A DNA stretch of 64,000 bases from Paludibacteraceae bacterium (GCA_017450435.1 JAFSTO010000056.1:124001-188000), one strand, 5' to 3'. Positions 8,251-16,619 are shown, counted from the stretch's first letter. The notes: a model not told the origin generated them from the sequence alone. Translations and numbers: made by a program.

Positions 8251-8649
8251 TTATTGAATCAAGATAGACAATACCTCTTCGATAGCCTGCTCTGCCGCTT
8301 GTGGGTGTGTGGCAGCATCTCCGCTCTTGCGTATGCCGATACACTCTGCCGTGTTTCTTGTTGCAGCACACCAGTGATAACCTTTAGCGATGTTGCAAAG
8401 ATTGTTCGGAACAATCCATATCTCTACGCCCTTTCTCTCTCGCAACCAGTCCATAGTAGTAGCAAGCGTAGGAGCAGCCCAACCGTTCTCCTCATCATCG
8501 TTGCAAAAACGACCCTTGCATAATTCATATCGGGAGAAACTATCATTATGCGATGTCTTCTCATAATAATTCCCAACCGTCATGTCAAATCCTAAATCTC
8601 GCAATTTCATTGCGGCATTAAGCGATACTTTTTTTGTGCTTGTAGTCAT
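8251..8649 (-). CDS. Hypothetical phage protein, 132 aa
   Basis: 132 residues, mixed alpha/beta, with a Trp-rich central part (TMDWLRERKGVEIWIVPN) and an acidic, helical C-terminus. No catalytic motif recognised. It precedes the 52-aa Cys-rich gene with a one-base gap and is part of the leftward block. Small soluble phage proteins of this type are common in Bacteroidales prophages, but I do not recognise a named family. Confidence 0.6.
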   Translation of the reverse strand: MTTSTKKVSLNAAMKLRDLGFDMTVGNYYEKTSHNDSFSRYELCKGRFCNDDEENGWAAPTLATTMDWLRERKGVEIWIVPNNLCNIAKGYHWCAATRNTAECIGIRKSGDAATHPQAAEQAIEEVLSILIQ

Positions 8650-8694
8650 AGTTAGTTATACTTGTATATTCAGTATGTTTGCTGTTCTTTTTTA

Positions 8695-8859
8695 TTAAAC
8701 AATAGGCTTTGTATCATGCAGGCACTCTACAATCTGACCATGCCGACCGCCGAAGAACTCACACTCTTTGCAACTATAACTGCCTACTTTGCACTCACCG
8801 ATACCGTGAGGACACGGAGCATAACATATTCCGCCTACAGATATTATGATTGCCTGCAT
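8695..8859 (-). CDS. Small Cys-rich phage protein, 54 aa
   Basis: Start chosen at the ATG at 8859 (MQAIIISVGG); a longer form from 8901 would overlap the truncated coding remnant at 8844-8915. Cysteines occur in CYAPC and CKECEFF contexts plus one near the end, suggesting a zinc-binding mini-protein. Function unknown. Confidence 0.5.
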   Translation of the reverse strand: MQAIIISVGGICYAPCPHGIGECKVGSYSCKECEFFGGRHGQIVECLHDTKPIV

Positions 8860-8915
8860 ATTGATTTCTTCTTCAATTCCACGAGGTCTTTTAACACCCA
8901 ATCTGTTGCTTTCAT
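8844..8915 (-). pseudogene. 23-codon remnant of a paralogue of the 9259-9696 gene
   Basis: The ATG at 8915 overlaps the stop of the upstream gene (GTATGA). It encodes MKATDWVLKDLVELKKKSIC, then stops three codons later. The first 13 residues match the start of the gene at 9259-9696 (MKATDLMIKDLVL), and the DNA is identical over ATGAAAGCAACAGATT. It looks like a decayed duplicate whose start signal survives. Confidence 0.5.
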
Positions 8916-9262
8916 ACCTTTACACTGTTTTGTCGTTTTAGTTCGTTAAAATACTCTTCTCTGCTCGGAACGTTATACCTTTCACGCTCTTCAGGTGTTA
9001 AGTCTCGCTCTTCGCCACAAACCGCGCAACGCATAAGAGAAAAGGCACGCGGAGCAGTATTTGTCAGTCGCCAATCGTGTTTGCCTGTATTCAAACAATC
9101 ACACTTGCACACATCAAAACTAATTGATATGTGAGTTACGGCTTGAAAAATCTGACCACATCTACCGCACAGAATGTTGTTTACTTCCTCATCTTTAATG
9201 TCGAGGTTACGTTCACGCCAATCTATCTCATTGCCGCAATAAGGGCATTTAATTGTATTCAT
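8912..9262 (-). CDS. Phage zinc-ribbon protein
   Basis: 116 residues from the ATG at 9262, which overlaps the upstream stop (ATGA). The N-terminus starts MNTIKCPYCGNEIDW, and CGRCG follows about 30 residues later, together a zinc ribbon. A second Cys cluster (VCKCDC, then CAVCGEE) lies in the middle. The C-terminus is charged and helical. Zinc ribbons of this type bind nucleic acid or protein partners; no specific function is visible. Confidence 0.7.
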   Translation of the reverse strand: MNTIKCPYCGNEIDWRERNLDIKDEEVNNILCGRCGQIFQAVTHISISFDVCKCDCLNTGKHDWRLTNTAPRAFSLMRCAVCGEERDLTPEERERYNVPSREEYFNELKRQNSVKV

Positions 9263-9696
9263 AGTTCTATCTCTTTTGTTAGACCACATAAACACATAGC
9301 GTGTTGCAGGTCGTGAATTTTATAAAAATCTCTTTCAAGTACCACTTTCTTTGTAGTGTCGCGGAACTTGTCATAACTTGTCACCTCTATTCCCCACTCG
9401 CCTACGCTACTGTCATAGTCTATTACGGTTATAATACTATAACCGTCACCCGCATATACAGAGTATTGATAGATAGTGCAGCCATTTTTGTCCTTACCCT
9501 TGCCAAACCCATTTTTCAGCAAGATTTTGGAGGTGAGAGGTATGGGACGTAATTCAGATATGTCAATATCATCCTCTAATTCAGAATTGAACCATCTGCC
9601 ATTGACACTATCCCATGTTGTTATTATTTCGGCAATTTGAATAGGATTGTTTTTATATAAAACCAAATCTTTAATCATTAAATCTGTTGCTTTCAT
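9259..9696 (-). CDS. Hypothetical phage protein, 145 aa (MKATD family)
   Basis: Start placed at the ATG at 9696 because the small gene at 9710-9850 ends just upstream; the in-frame ATG at 9732 would overlap it. The N-terminal half is beta-rich (LVLYKNNPIQIAEI), followed by Trp/Asp-rich text, a pattern I associate with small barrel-like phage proteins, though I cannot name the family. A decayed copy of its N-terminus is at 8844-8915. Confidence 0.6.
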   Translation of the reverse strand: MKATDLMIKDLVLYKNNPIQIAEIITTWDSVNGRWFNSELEDDIDISELRPIPLTSKILLKNGFGKGKDKNGCTIYQYSVYAGDGYSIITVIDYDSSVGEWGIEVTSYDKFRDTTKKVVLERDFYKIHDLQHAMCLCGLTKEIEL

Positions 9697-9709
9697 AATC
9701 GCATCTCTT

Positions 9710-9850
9710 TTACTCAACGCTGTCAATTTCACAGCCGCAGGAATTATACAAATAGACTGTACGACCTTTTACTTTGATAATATCGCCGTCTTGCATGTTT
9801 CGCGCCCATTGTTTTATGGTGGCTTGTGCGTGTAAACTCAAATGTGCCAT
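9710..9850 (-). CDS. Small phage protein, 46 aa
   Basis: ATG at 9850, TAA at 9712-9710. The product begins MAHLSLHAQATIKQWARNMQ and ends with CGCEIDSVE. It fills the gap between the ASCH gene and the 9696 start, with a 13-base spacer to the next ATG. Unknown function; support comes from fit and composition only. Confidence 0.5.
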   Translation of the reverse strand: MAHLSLHAQATIKQWARNMQDGDIIKVKGRTVYLYNSCGCEIDSVE

Positions 9851-9852
9851 AA

Positions 9853-10224
9853 TTAACCTATTCTTCTGCCAAGTTTAATAATAAATACATCTTCATCGGG
9901 TGCGCCCCATTCAGGGTTGCCTCTGCCTATATCCAAGCCTTTGAACTCAAACAGCATTGTCATTTTGCCGCCTTGCCCTTTGTGAAAACGGACTGCATCA
10001 TACTGACGTATGCCATAATCACGCAGGAGATTTTGCGGCTTATAGTTCGGGTGTGAGTACATCTTTTCAAATATACCGTCCCAGTATTCTTTTTGTCCGA
10101 GGTTTCTATGATAGAGCAGGCGGTTGGCATAGTACGGACGTAAATCGCGGTACTCTTCGTGCTTCTCGCCACGCTCTATCATATCAAACCACTCGTATTT
10201 TAACGACAAATCAAGTGCGTACAT
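9853..10224 (-). CDS. ASCH-domain protein
   Basis: 123 residues from the ATG at 10224, four bases after the upstream stop; the longer form to 10281 would overlap that gene. The N-terminus reads YALDLSLKYEWFDMIERGEK followed by EEYRDLRPYY, the signature of the ASCH fold (PUA-like barrel), which binds RNA or modified nucleotides. ASCH proteins are frequent in phages and next to modification genes. A role in RNA or modified-base handling is inference. Confidence 0.78.
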   Translation of the reverse strand: MYALDLSLKYEWFDMIERGEKHEEYRDLRPYYANRLLYHRNLGQKEYWDGIFEKMYSHPNYKPQNLLRDYGIRQYDAVRFHKGQGGKMTMLFEFKGLDIGRGNPEWGAPDEDVFIIKLGRRIG

Positions 10225-10228
10225 AACC

Positions 10229-10909
10229 TTACTCGTCTTGAGATTCGTTATAATGGGAGCGTATGTACGCCTCATCTTCATCTGTTACGGTGTACGCTAA
10301 TTTTAGAAAGCGCATAGCCGTTTCGATGTTATCATCTGCTATCGGGAGGTAATCGGTTTTCAGTCGGAACGTCAATGATATGCGTTTGTTAATCACCTCA
10401 CGCGCTTCGTTGATTCGGCTGTTCATTTCTTCTAATGCCTCACTAACGCGCTCTATCAACTCATCATACTCTGCACGTGCCTTTTTGTAAGCCGTTTCAA
10501 GTTTCGCATTTTGCTCTTTTATGAGTTTGTTCTGTTCGTACACGTCACTGCTATACACCGCTTGCGGCTCAACGGCTAACATGTTGGTTCTGCCGTTATA
10601 ATCTTTGCCAAAACCGGGTACGAAACGCGGAATACCATATTCGTCAAGCAGTCCCGATGTCGTTGTTTGCTGCATAATGGCTAACACTTTATCTGCGTCC
10701 TCTTTGTTTGTAAACGCAATACGTCTGCCAATAAGCGGAATAGCGTACACAACCAAATCAGGTTTCAACTCTTCTGTGAGTTGCGGTTTAGTCGGTTCTA
10801 CGGGAAAAACGATGCCGTTCTCTGCCAGTTCGATTTTCTTGTAGGTCTTAATCTGTTCGGGGGAGAGGTTATAAATCTCCAAGTCCGAGAGTTCTGCAAA
10901 TTTCTTCAT
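10229..10909 (-). CDS. Hypothetical coiled-coil phage protein, 226 aa
   Basis: 226 residues. The N-terminus contains LSDLEIYNLSPEQIKTYKK, the middle is globular, and residues about 125-175 form a long charged heptad-like helix (EQNKLIKEQNAKLETAYKKA). No enzyme motif. Similar proteins occur in Bacteroidales phage early regions. It precedes the ASCH gene with only 4 bases between. Confidence 0.6.
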   Translation of the reverse strand: MKKFAELSDLEIYNLSPEQIKTYKKIELAENGIVFPVEPTKPQLTEELKPDLVVYAIPLIGRRIAFTNKEDADKVLAIMQQTTTSGLLDEYGIPRFVPGFGKDYNGRTNMLAVEPQAVYSSDVYEQNKLIKEQNAKLETAYKKARAEYDELIERVSEALEEMNSRINEAREVINKRISLTFRLKTDYLPIADDNIETAMRFLKLAYTVTDEDEAYIRSHYNESQDE

Positions 10910-10935
10910 GCTTCTAAAAATTTAGTTGTTGAAAG

Positions 10936-11271
10936 TTATTTTATCTCAATTACATGAGCGTTATTATATTTATATCTGCGTGCTACTTTTTCAGCGGCTG
11001 CCTTGTCATTAAACAACATGGCATAACTTGCATCATGCGACCACCAAAAACTTTTTGTCTTGTTTCTATCCACAAGGAACAATCGTTTTATCAAGTGTCG
11101 GTTGTATTGTGTAGATTGTACTATTGTAAACTTGCCTCTTGCGTGTGTGCTAAATCTGCTCTTTTCTGCGAGGAAAGCGCGTTTCTCTTCGTCTGAATAA
11201 GGCTCAAAATCATCATCAAAACAATCGTATAAATCAGATAATGCCTCTGCCTCTGTTACATAATCATTCAT
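10936..11271 (-). CDS. Hypothetical phage protein, 111 aa
   Basis: 111 residues; acidic N-terminus (DLYDCFDDDFEPYSDEEK), then a mixed domain with aromatic core (KSFWWSHDASYAMLF) and a basic helical end. No recognised domain. Located in the leftward block, 26 bases upstream of the coiled-coil gene. Confidence 0.6.
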   Translation of the reverse strand: MNDYVTEAEALSDLYDCFDDDFEPYSDEEKRAFLAEKSRFSTHARGKFTIVQSTQYNRHLIKRLFLVDRNKTKSFWWSHDASYAMLFNDKAAAEKVARRYKYNNAHVIEIK

Positions 11272-11289
11272 AACATTGTGCTTTAGGAG

Positions 11290-11478
11290 TTAAACATTGC
11301 CTATATCTTTAAGGTTCACACCGTCCACTTTGCCTTTGTCTATTGCTCTGCGAGCCTGCTTTGACAGATAGTGCTGTTTGCGAGTTCTACCATGTTTGGT
11401 TCTCACATTTATGCGCTCTTCAAGAGTATAACTCTCGCAAGGAACGGCGTAACCTGCTTTTCTCATTGATGTTTTCAT
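11290..11478 (-). CDS. Small basic phage protein, 62 aa
   Basis: 62 residues, strongly basic (RTKHGRTRKQHYLSKQARRA). Its ATG overlaps the stop of the upstream gene by 4 bases, so it is probably translated by coupling. It could bind nucleic acid; no family recognised. Confidence 0.55.
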   Translation of the reverse strand: MKTSMRKAGYAVPCESYTLEERINVRTKHGRTRKQHYLSKQARRAIDKGKVDGVNLKDIGNV

Positions 11479-11828
11479 TGTGCTTTACATTTTTCTATAA
11501 TAGAGTATATAGTACACATATCTTCAGTACTCAATTTTTCAAGATTGGCAGGCTTATCGCAAAATTGCGTAATAGCACTTTTCATTTTGCTACGTTTATT
11601 TGCCTCTTCAATCTCTTTAATGTCTTTTTCTGTTGCATGACGTGCGTGAGAGTAATCGTTGCCCATCATTTTACCGTCAGACTTTCGCCATGTGTAATAG
11701 TCAGTCTTGAATTGTGCCTTACTTACACTTGTTACGGTCAGCAATTCTTTTCGTGGCGGATAATTGCCTACATAGAAGTAAATTTTATCACCGACCTTTA
11801 TATCTTCAAAATTCTCATTAACCCACAT
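11475..11828 (-). CDS. First gene of the leftward phage block, hypothetical, 117 aa
   Basis: 117 residues. The N-terminal half (FEDIKVGDKIYFYVGNYPPRK) is beta-barrel-like; the C-terminal half is helical and charged. It lies directly behind the leftward promoter (11870-11902), so it is the first product of this block. Function unknown. Confidence 0.6.
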   Translation of the reverse strand: MWVNENFEDIKVGDKIYFYVGNYPPRKELLTVTSVSKAQFKTDYYTWRKSDGKMMGNDYSHARHATEKDIKEIEEANKRSKMKSAITQFCDKPANLEKLSTEDMCTIYSIIEKCKAQ

Positions 11829-11869
11829 ATTGTTTGTATTTAATTAAAGTGTTGTTTTAATTTCACGCT

Positions 11870-11902
11870 GCAAAGGTAATACTTATTTTTGAAATGTGCA
11901 AA
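11870..11902 (-). promoter_or_regulatory. Leftward promoter of the early/modification block
   Basis: Minus strand: TACCTTTG at 11878-11871 with TTTG at 11902-11899, spacer 20 bases. This is a good match to the Bacteroidetes primary-sigma promoter and lies about 43 bases before the ATG at 11828. It probably drives the whole 7.6-kb leftward gene array. Confidence 0.72.
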
Positions 11903-12128
11903 TTTTTAGATAACTTTTTTATAAAAATTTTTTAAGTGAAATCACAAAACGCTATAAATGAGCATTGTAGAAAAATAAAAAATTAGTTTGTCTTGCTGCT
12001 ATGTACGTGCGTGCGCGTTCACTAAATTCTTATTCGGACGGTATTACCCCTCTGCAATAACACTTTCTTGTCTGTTCGCATCTATTCTTTGGGATTATTA
12101 AATATCACAAATATAAGTCGTTTCACTA

Positions 12129-12161
12129 TTGCTCCAAAGCGGTTGCTGTATAGTAATTTTG
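12129..12161 (+). promoter_or_regulatory. Rightward promoter of the lysis/tail block
   Basis: TAATTTTG at 12154-12161 with TTG at 12129-12131, spacer 22 bases, slightly longer than the usual 19-21. The expected transcript start is near 12168, about 30 bases before the holin ATG. Confidence 0.5.
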
Positions 12162-12197
12162 TAGCGGCAAAACAAAGAACCTATAATTTACATCAGT

Positions 12198-12734
12198 ATG
12201 AACTGGCATGTAATATACGAACACTTGATAATTAAACTACGGGAGTTGCTGCAAACTACTTGGGGTTGGTTTTTACTTTTATGCAGTTTCCTCGTTGATT
12301 TCTTCGCGGGGTACAAAATGGCAATCGCAGGTATCGTGATTGTGGTGGCTCTTGATGCCTTTTGGGGAATTTGGGCTGCTATCAAACAAGGTAAATACGC
12401 ACGTAGCGAACTCGCACGAGATACATTGAGCAAAATAGCGGCATACGGAAGTGCTATACTTATTACGATAATGATTGAGCATGTTATCCAATGGGACAGC
12501 ATATTCCTTACAAGTGTTATCGCCGCGTTAATCTGTGCAACTGAACTTTGGAGTATCAGCGGAAACATTTTGATAGTGAACCCTAAAGCACATTTTTTCA
12601 AACTGCTGCGACCCGTTCTCAAAGGTGAGATAGCCCGAAAACTCGGAATAGGAGAAGATAAGGTAGATGAGGCGTTAGACGGCAGTGACCCTAAAAAGGA
12701 GACTACTGACAATGCCGAAACATCTGACCAGTGA
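12198..12734 (+). CDS. Phage holin (holin_4 type)
   Basis: 178 residues with four hydrophobic segments at about 22-38, 41-62, 79-96 and 101-118, and a charged cytosolic tail (PKKETTDNAETSDQ). The layout LDAFWGIWAAIKQGKY ... LARDTLSKIAAY matches the phage holin family common in Bacteroidetes and Firmicutes. The holin forms membrane lesions that let the endolysin (13176-13763) reach the peptidoglycan and time lysis. It is the first gene of the rightward block, and its last 23 bases overlap the next small gene. Confidence 0.85.
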   Translation: MNWHVIYEHLIIKLRELLQTTWGWFLLLCSFLVDFFAGYKMAIAGIVIVVALDAFWGIWAAIKQGKYARSELARDTLSKIAAYGSAILITIMIEHVIQWDSIFLTSVIAALICATELWSISGNILIVNPKAHFFKLLRPVLKGEIARKLGIGEDKVDEALDGSDPKKETTDNAETSDQ

Positions 12735-12873
12735 AGAAAAGAGGATTATATGGCGTTATCGCTATGAAATGAGTGCGCGTCAAATAGCCTCTCTTGTTAA
12801 TAGAACGCCCGCAACGATTGTGAATTACCTGCGTAGTTGCGGTGTGACAGTAAGGAGTAACAATAAGCAATAA
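12712..12873 (+). CDS. Small HTH protein, 53 aa
   Basis: ATG at 12712 inside the end of the holin gene. The product starts MPKHLTSEEKRIIWRYR and contains a helix-turn-helix (ARQIASLVNRTPATIVNYLR). I prefer this start over an in-frame ATG at 12685 that lies deeper in the holin gene. It may be a local regulator or a terminase-like small DNA binder; only the HTH is supported. Confidence 0.6.
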   Translation: MPKHLTSEEKRIIWRYRYEMSARQIASLVNRTPATIVNYLRSCGVTVRSNNKQ

Positions 12874-12882
12874 AACAAAGAT

Positions 12883-13017
12883 ATGTTCGATACCGCAAGA
12901 CGATACATGCTTAATGGTTTTGTGTGGATACTTACAATCATCACACTTCCAATCGGGTTGTTTGCCCTCTCAATGAGCAGCCTGATAGACCTCTTGCAGG
13001 ATATCGCAAACGAATAG
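12883..13017 (+). CDS. Small single-pass membrane protein, 44 aa
   Basis: ATG at 12883, TAG at 13015. It has a basic N-terminus (RRYMLNG), one transmembrane segment (FVWILTIITLPIGLFAL) and an acidic C-terminus (LLQDIANE). Lying between holin and endolysin, it could be a second holin component or antiholin; that is inferred from position only. Confidence 0.5.
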   Translation: MFDTARRYMLNGFVWILTIITLPIGLFALSMSSLIDLLQDIANE

Positions 13018-13084
13018 CCACGCTGCAAAAGCGTTGCCTTTGTGTTTTTCATGGTATTAGATAAAATGGTTAAGTGACGAGTAA

Positions 13085-13138
13085 CCTGCTGTGGGAGGAC
13101 AGCCTTTTTGAGGGTTAAGGTAGCGTCCTCTCCGCAGG
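13085..13138 (+). other. Intergenic hairpin upstream of the endolysin
   Basis: CCTGC (13085-13089) pairs with GCAGG (13134-13138), and GAGGAC pairs with GTCCTC further in, giving an interrupted stem. There is no T run, so it is not a standard terminator. It may shape the mRNA leader of the endolysin. Confidence 0.4.
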
Positions 13139-13175
13139 TGAAAGTTAAAACAAAAAGCGAGAAACATTAGTGGTT

Positions 13176-13763
13176 ATGAAGAAAACTATAATACTTGACA
13201 ATGGTCACGGCATAGAAACGCCGGGCAAGCGGTCTCCGATATGGAAAGACGGCACGCAACTCTTTGAGTGGGAGTTTAACCGCGATGTGGTTTGTCATAT
13301 AGCAGCCAAACTGACTGCTCTCGGTTTCGAGGTGCGAGTTATCGTTCCTGAATCGTCTGACATATCTCTTTCAGAGCGAGTACGCCGCACCAATGCTATA
13401 TGCAAAGAGAGAGGTGCAGGTAACTGTATTTTTATCTCAATACACGCCAACGCGGGCGGAGGTACAGGCTGGGAAGCATATACCACACCGGGACAAAACA
13501 ACTCTGACAAGTTCGCGGCTGTTCTCTATGAAGAGGCAGAGAAGAAATGGGGAAAACAATGGAAGATACGCAAGGACACTTCAGACGGAGATGCCGATAA
13601 AGAAGCAAATTTCCAAGTCATAAAAGGTGCAAATTGCCCTGCTGTACTTGTTGAGAATTTCTTTATGGACACAGAAAAAGATTGCCGATATATAATGTCT
13701 CCTATCGGGCGTGAGACTTGCGCAGATGTGGTTGTAGCGGCGATATACTCCTATTGTAAATAA
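13176..13763 (+). CDS. Endolysin, N-acetylmuramoyl-L-alanine amidase (Amidase_3)
   Basis: 195 residues from the ATG at 13176 (a GTG lies two codons upstream). Zinc amidase signatures: NGHG early (His11), Glu33 in the WEF context, the third ligand in SIHANAG near residue 91, and a C-terminal LVENFF holding the probable catalytic Glu. Members cleave the bond between muramic acid and the stem peptide. No signal peptide, so release depends on the upstream holin. Length matches single-domain phage amidases. Confident family call. Confidence 0.92.
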   Translation: MKKTIILDNGHGIETPGKRSPIWKDGTQLFEWEFNRDVVCHIAAKLTALGFEVRVIVPESSDISLSERVRRTNAICKERGAGNCIFISIHANAGGGTGWEAYTTPGQNNSDKFAAVLYEEAEKKWGKQWKIRKDTSDGDADKEANFQVIKGANCPAVLVENFFMDTEKDCRYIMSPIGRETCADVVVAAIYSYCK

Positions 13764-13798
13764 CACATAAAGTGTGATAGATAAAATACAAATAGAAT

Positions 13799-14092
13799 AT
13801 GGCACATTTTTCATTAAACCGACATATTGATTTCGGCATTGCGATAAGCGGTTTGCCGCTTACCAAGACCTACACCGCCGCCTTATACTCAAAGACGAGT
13901 GGGAAACGGATGCGTACAGAGGGAGTAGTGGAGGGTGGTAAGCATAAATTTGTTTGGGAGCATAACGACACACAAAATTTGCCTGAAGGCAATTACGCTC
14001 TTGAAATCTATGCCGATGACCAATCGCTCATGGGTTTTGTTATTGACTTTGTTTTTGTCCGTAAGACGAATTTTGACGGAGAAGACATCTAA
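13799..14092 (+). CDS. Hypothetical virion-associated protein, 97 aa
   Basis: 97 residues, predicted beta-sandwich: alternating hydrophobic strands such as KTYTAALYSKTSGKRM and YALEIYADDQSLMGFVIDF. Sits between lysin and tail appendage genes on the same strand. It resembles small beta proteins of phage tails or adhesion modules, but no family is recognised. Confidence 0.6.
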   Translation: MAHFSLNRHIDFGIAISGLPLTKTYTAALYSKTSGKRMRTEGVVEGGKHKFVWEHNDTQNLPEGNYALEIYADDQSLMGFVIDFVFVRKTNFDGEDI

Positions 14093-14106
14093 AACGACAC
14101 ACAACT

Positions 14107-14403
14107 ATGGCACAGAAAATCAAAATAACAGCCACTGACGGCTCTGAACTCATCATAGAGGCTTTGGGTGTCCTGTCACAAGGCGACCTTGAACAGGAGC
14201 GACAAGCACTGGCACAAGCCCTTGCAGAAGCAGAAGCCGCCAAGCAGGAATATGAAAATGCGACCCATAATATAGGCGATATAGCAGGGTTGTCTATTCA
14301 GATTGAATCTGCTAAAAACGAAATCATCAACGCCTTGCCCGATGAAGCAACCGAAGAAGATATTGATGGTATATTTGAGGGCGAGAGTGAAAGTATAGCA
14401 TAA
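14107..14403 (+). CDS. Small helical virion-associated protein, 98 aa
   Basis: 98 residues; short beta start (KIKITATDGSELIIEAL), then a long Ala/Glu/Gln coiled coil (about 27-52, LEQERQALAQALAEAEAA) and an acidic tail. Coiled coils of this sort often mediate trimerisation or attachment of fibre proteins. Next gene begins 11 bases downstream behind a strong Shine-Dalgarno sequence. Confidence 0.6.
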   Translation: MAQKIKITATDGSELIIEALGVLSQGDLEQERQALAQALAEAEAAKQEYENATHNIGDIAGLSIQIESAKNEIINALPDEATEEDIDGIFEGESESIA

Positions 14404-14414
14404 GGAGGACGGTT

Positions 14415-15326
14415 ATGGGAGAAACAAGTAATGTAACAGTACGCAGGTTGGCGAGGTTTTGGCGGACGGTCAAGACCTACATCAACAACAATGCCGTTTC
14501 CAAAATCAAAGAAGCGTTCACAACCAATGTGACGGTAGGCGCGGTTTCGGCAGGCACTCCTATCGCGGCAGGCACTGACATAGTGACAATAGTAAAGAAT
14601 ATGCTCGTTCAACTAAAAAGGGCGGTCATCGCAAGTTATCCGTCTGTTTCATTGTCTAACAACGGAACGGTATTCGGAGATTACGAGGTGGGTACAGAGA
14701 TACACCCCGCTCTTGGCAGTTCATATACAGACGGCAAATTCACGTCATATACCTCTCCAAGTGCCACAACGACACTCGATGCAGGCTGTGTTAAGGGAGC
14801 AACAACCTATTATCGTGAGATGATAGCATTATCAGGCAATACCGACACCTATATTTTGCCACAGGGTACAACGACATATCGGGTAGAACAGGAGTACGGA
14901 GCAAGTACAGCCACAGCAAAGAACTCTGACGATAGCAATGCCGGACTACAAATAGTAGCAGGTGTATGTAACAAGGGTGGAAACTACAATGCCTATCTTC
15001 GTCTTTTCACAGGCTTGTTTGCGAGCGTGGACGATATTCCGACAACCAACTTGCGCAGTTCTCTCACTATGGGCGCACTTGTCAAGTCAGCACCCTCTAT
15101 GAGCCTTGCCTTTTCAAACAAGGTTGTGGTGATAGCCGTTCCCGCAAGTTACACCCTTATATCGGCAATAGAGCCGCTGACAGGTGAGGACGAAAGACCT
15201 TATCTCGCTAAAAACGGAGAGGCAGTACAGATAGCAGACATCAACGGTGATATGCACAATTACAAGTTGTATGCTTTCGCTTATGATGCGGTATTCGGCA
15301 AATCGGTAAATCTTGTATTCAATTAA
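14415..15326 (+). CDS. Phage tail appendage protein, 303 aa
   Basis: 303 residues. The N-terminus is helical and basic (VRRLARFWRTVKTYINN), a type of attachment helix; the rest is Gly/Thr/Ser-rich beta sequence resembling fibre or appendage domains. AAGGAGG at 14402-14408 lies 6 bases before the ATG, an unusually strong Shine-Dalgarno for this bacterial group. The next gene starts 5 bases after the stop. Tail location is inferred from composition and neighbours. Confidence 0.6.
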   Translation: MGETSNVTVRRLARFWRTVKTYINNNAVSKIKEAFTTNVTVGAVSAGTPIAAGTDIVTIVKNMLVQLKRAVIASYPSVSLSNNGTVFGDYEVGTEIHPALGSSYTDGKFTSYTSPSATTTLDAGCVKGATTYYREMIALSGNTDTYILPQGTTTYRVEQEYGASTATAKNSDDSNAGLQIVAGVCNKGGNYNAYLRLFTGLFASVDDIPTTNLRSSLTMGALVKSAPSMSLAFSNKVVVIAVPASYTLISAIEPLTGEDERPYLAKNGEAVQIADINGDMHNYKLYAFAYDAVFGKSVNLVFN

Positions 15327-15331
15327 GAGTT

Positions 15332-16588
15332 ATGGCAGGAAAAGATTATAGGACGAAAGGCACATACGGTTTGGGTGGTCAAGTGCGTATTGCTAATAAG
15401 AATAGTCATGTCGATTACGACTATGGTGCATACGACAGTTTCGATGATATTCCGCAGTCATTATACGATACCGTGCAGATAGGCAAGACTATCGGCATTG
15501 TTACTGATGGTAAGATTACGGAGTATTGGTGGCAGAAACAGAAAGACGGCACTCTCGGTTGGGTTGTCAAGGGTGTGGATAACGACACGCTCAACGCTCT
15601 CATTGCTGCGGCTATGGAAAAAGGCGATGCAAAAGAGGTTATTGGTGTAGTTGGATATGGCGACACTTTGCCCGATGTGAATAATCTTGATGAGGGAGAT
15701 TATTTCCTTTATACCGACAATGAGAACGGACACGAACTCTTACTCGTTGAGGTTAAAAACGAGCAAACAGGAGTAAAAGGTTGGACTTCGGTAACACCCT
15801 CAACAGAGGTGATATATAAGACTATTGCAGAAGAAAGTAAACTCTTTGTGTGGAATGGAGAGGAATTTGTTGATGTAACGGGCGAGGTGGTGGATGATAC
15901 TATTTATGTCAATAATCTCAACACTTTACTTACTAAATCTCTTCCGCAAGGAGTTTACCAAGTCGTATTGGGACAGAAAGGCTATGGCGGTACTATTATA
16001 ACCTCAATAGGGACAAGCAAAATTCAACTCATAAAATGGGTAAGAAATACAGCCAAATTGACAGATTCTTTATCGGCTGCGAAAAACATTGTAGAGGCAA
16101 TTCCGACTACACCCCTTGACTTGTCTGAATATGATTATGTCCCCACCGATACTGACCTTGCTTTTTTCAGTCAATATAGCATACTCTACACAATGGGAGA
16201 TGCAACGGTCAAAGGCTCGTCTTATGTCCTCTCTGTTACGGCTAATGGGCGTATCTTGGAGAATAAAGACGGATGGGCAGAGCCAAAGTCAAACAACACC
16301 GCATGGGAGTGGAACAATTATGCTTATAATGGGCATACCCACGAGATAGGCAATATATACGATGATAATGGTGAGGACTTGGCTATCGCAGACGAAACGG
16401 ACGAATCGGCAGCGTTGGTATTCCCTATTGAGAGTGAAACGCTGCAATCAATCGCCAATGGTGAGTATGAGAGCGATGATACCGCTATGTTCAGCGGAGC
16501 AAGCGGATACACCCCGATGACAAGTGTACAAGTGGCGGCTCTTGTGCAGGTGGCGTTAGACGCTTTCGATGCCGCAAGAGCAGAATAA
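15332..16588 (+). CDS. Phage tail appendage / fibre-like protein, 418 aa
   Basis: 418 residues. The N-terminus (residues 1-20) is basic and glycine-rich (TYGLGGQVRIANKN). The region 37-170 contains repeated beta-blocks with LPDVNNLDEGDYFLYTD, a pattern of short fibre or collar-like phage domains that carry text such as GWTSVTPSTEV. The C-terminus ends with an Ala-rich helix. It lies in a run of tail-type genes ahead of the DGR target; receptor-related function is likely but not shown. Confidence 0.6.
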   Translation: MAGKDYRTKGTYGLGGQVRIANKNSHVDYDYGAYDSFDDIPQSLYDTVQIGKTIGIVTDGKITEYWWQKQKDGTLGWVVKGVDNDTLNALIAAAMEKGDAKEVIGVVGYGDTLPDVNNLDEGDYFLYTDNENGHELLLVEVKNEQTGVKGWTSVTPSTEVIYKTIAEESKLFVWNGEEFVDVTGEVVDDTIYVNNLNTLLTKSLPQGVYQVVLGQKGYGGTIITSIGTSKIQLIKWVRNTAKLTDSLSAAKNIVEAIPTTPLDLSEYDYVPTDTDLAFFSQYSILYTMGDATVKGSSYVLSVTANGRILENKDGWAEPKSNNTAWEWNNYAYNGHTHEIGNIYDDNGEDLAIADETDESAALVFPIESETLQSIANGEYESDDTAMFSGASGYTPMTSVQVAALVQVALDAFDAARAE

Positions 16589-16619
16589 ACGGAATAATAA
16601 CTAAATAGATTATACAATT

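Larger units (their letters stand above)
11829..12197. other. 369-base divergent control region of the prophage
   Basis: No convincing gene on either strand. It holds back-to-back promoters (11870-11902 leftward, 12129-12161 rightward) and an AT-rich core. It separates the leftward early/modification block from the rightward lysis and tail block, so operator sites are expected here; I could not identify a clear palindromic operator. Confidence 0.6.

Noticed and set aside
7796-8371. 191-residue form of the gene starting at 8371
   Set aside because: It overlaps two supported genes; the ATG at 8098 starts a clean 100-residue product coupled to the preceding stop.
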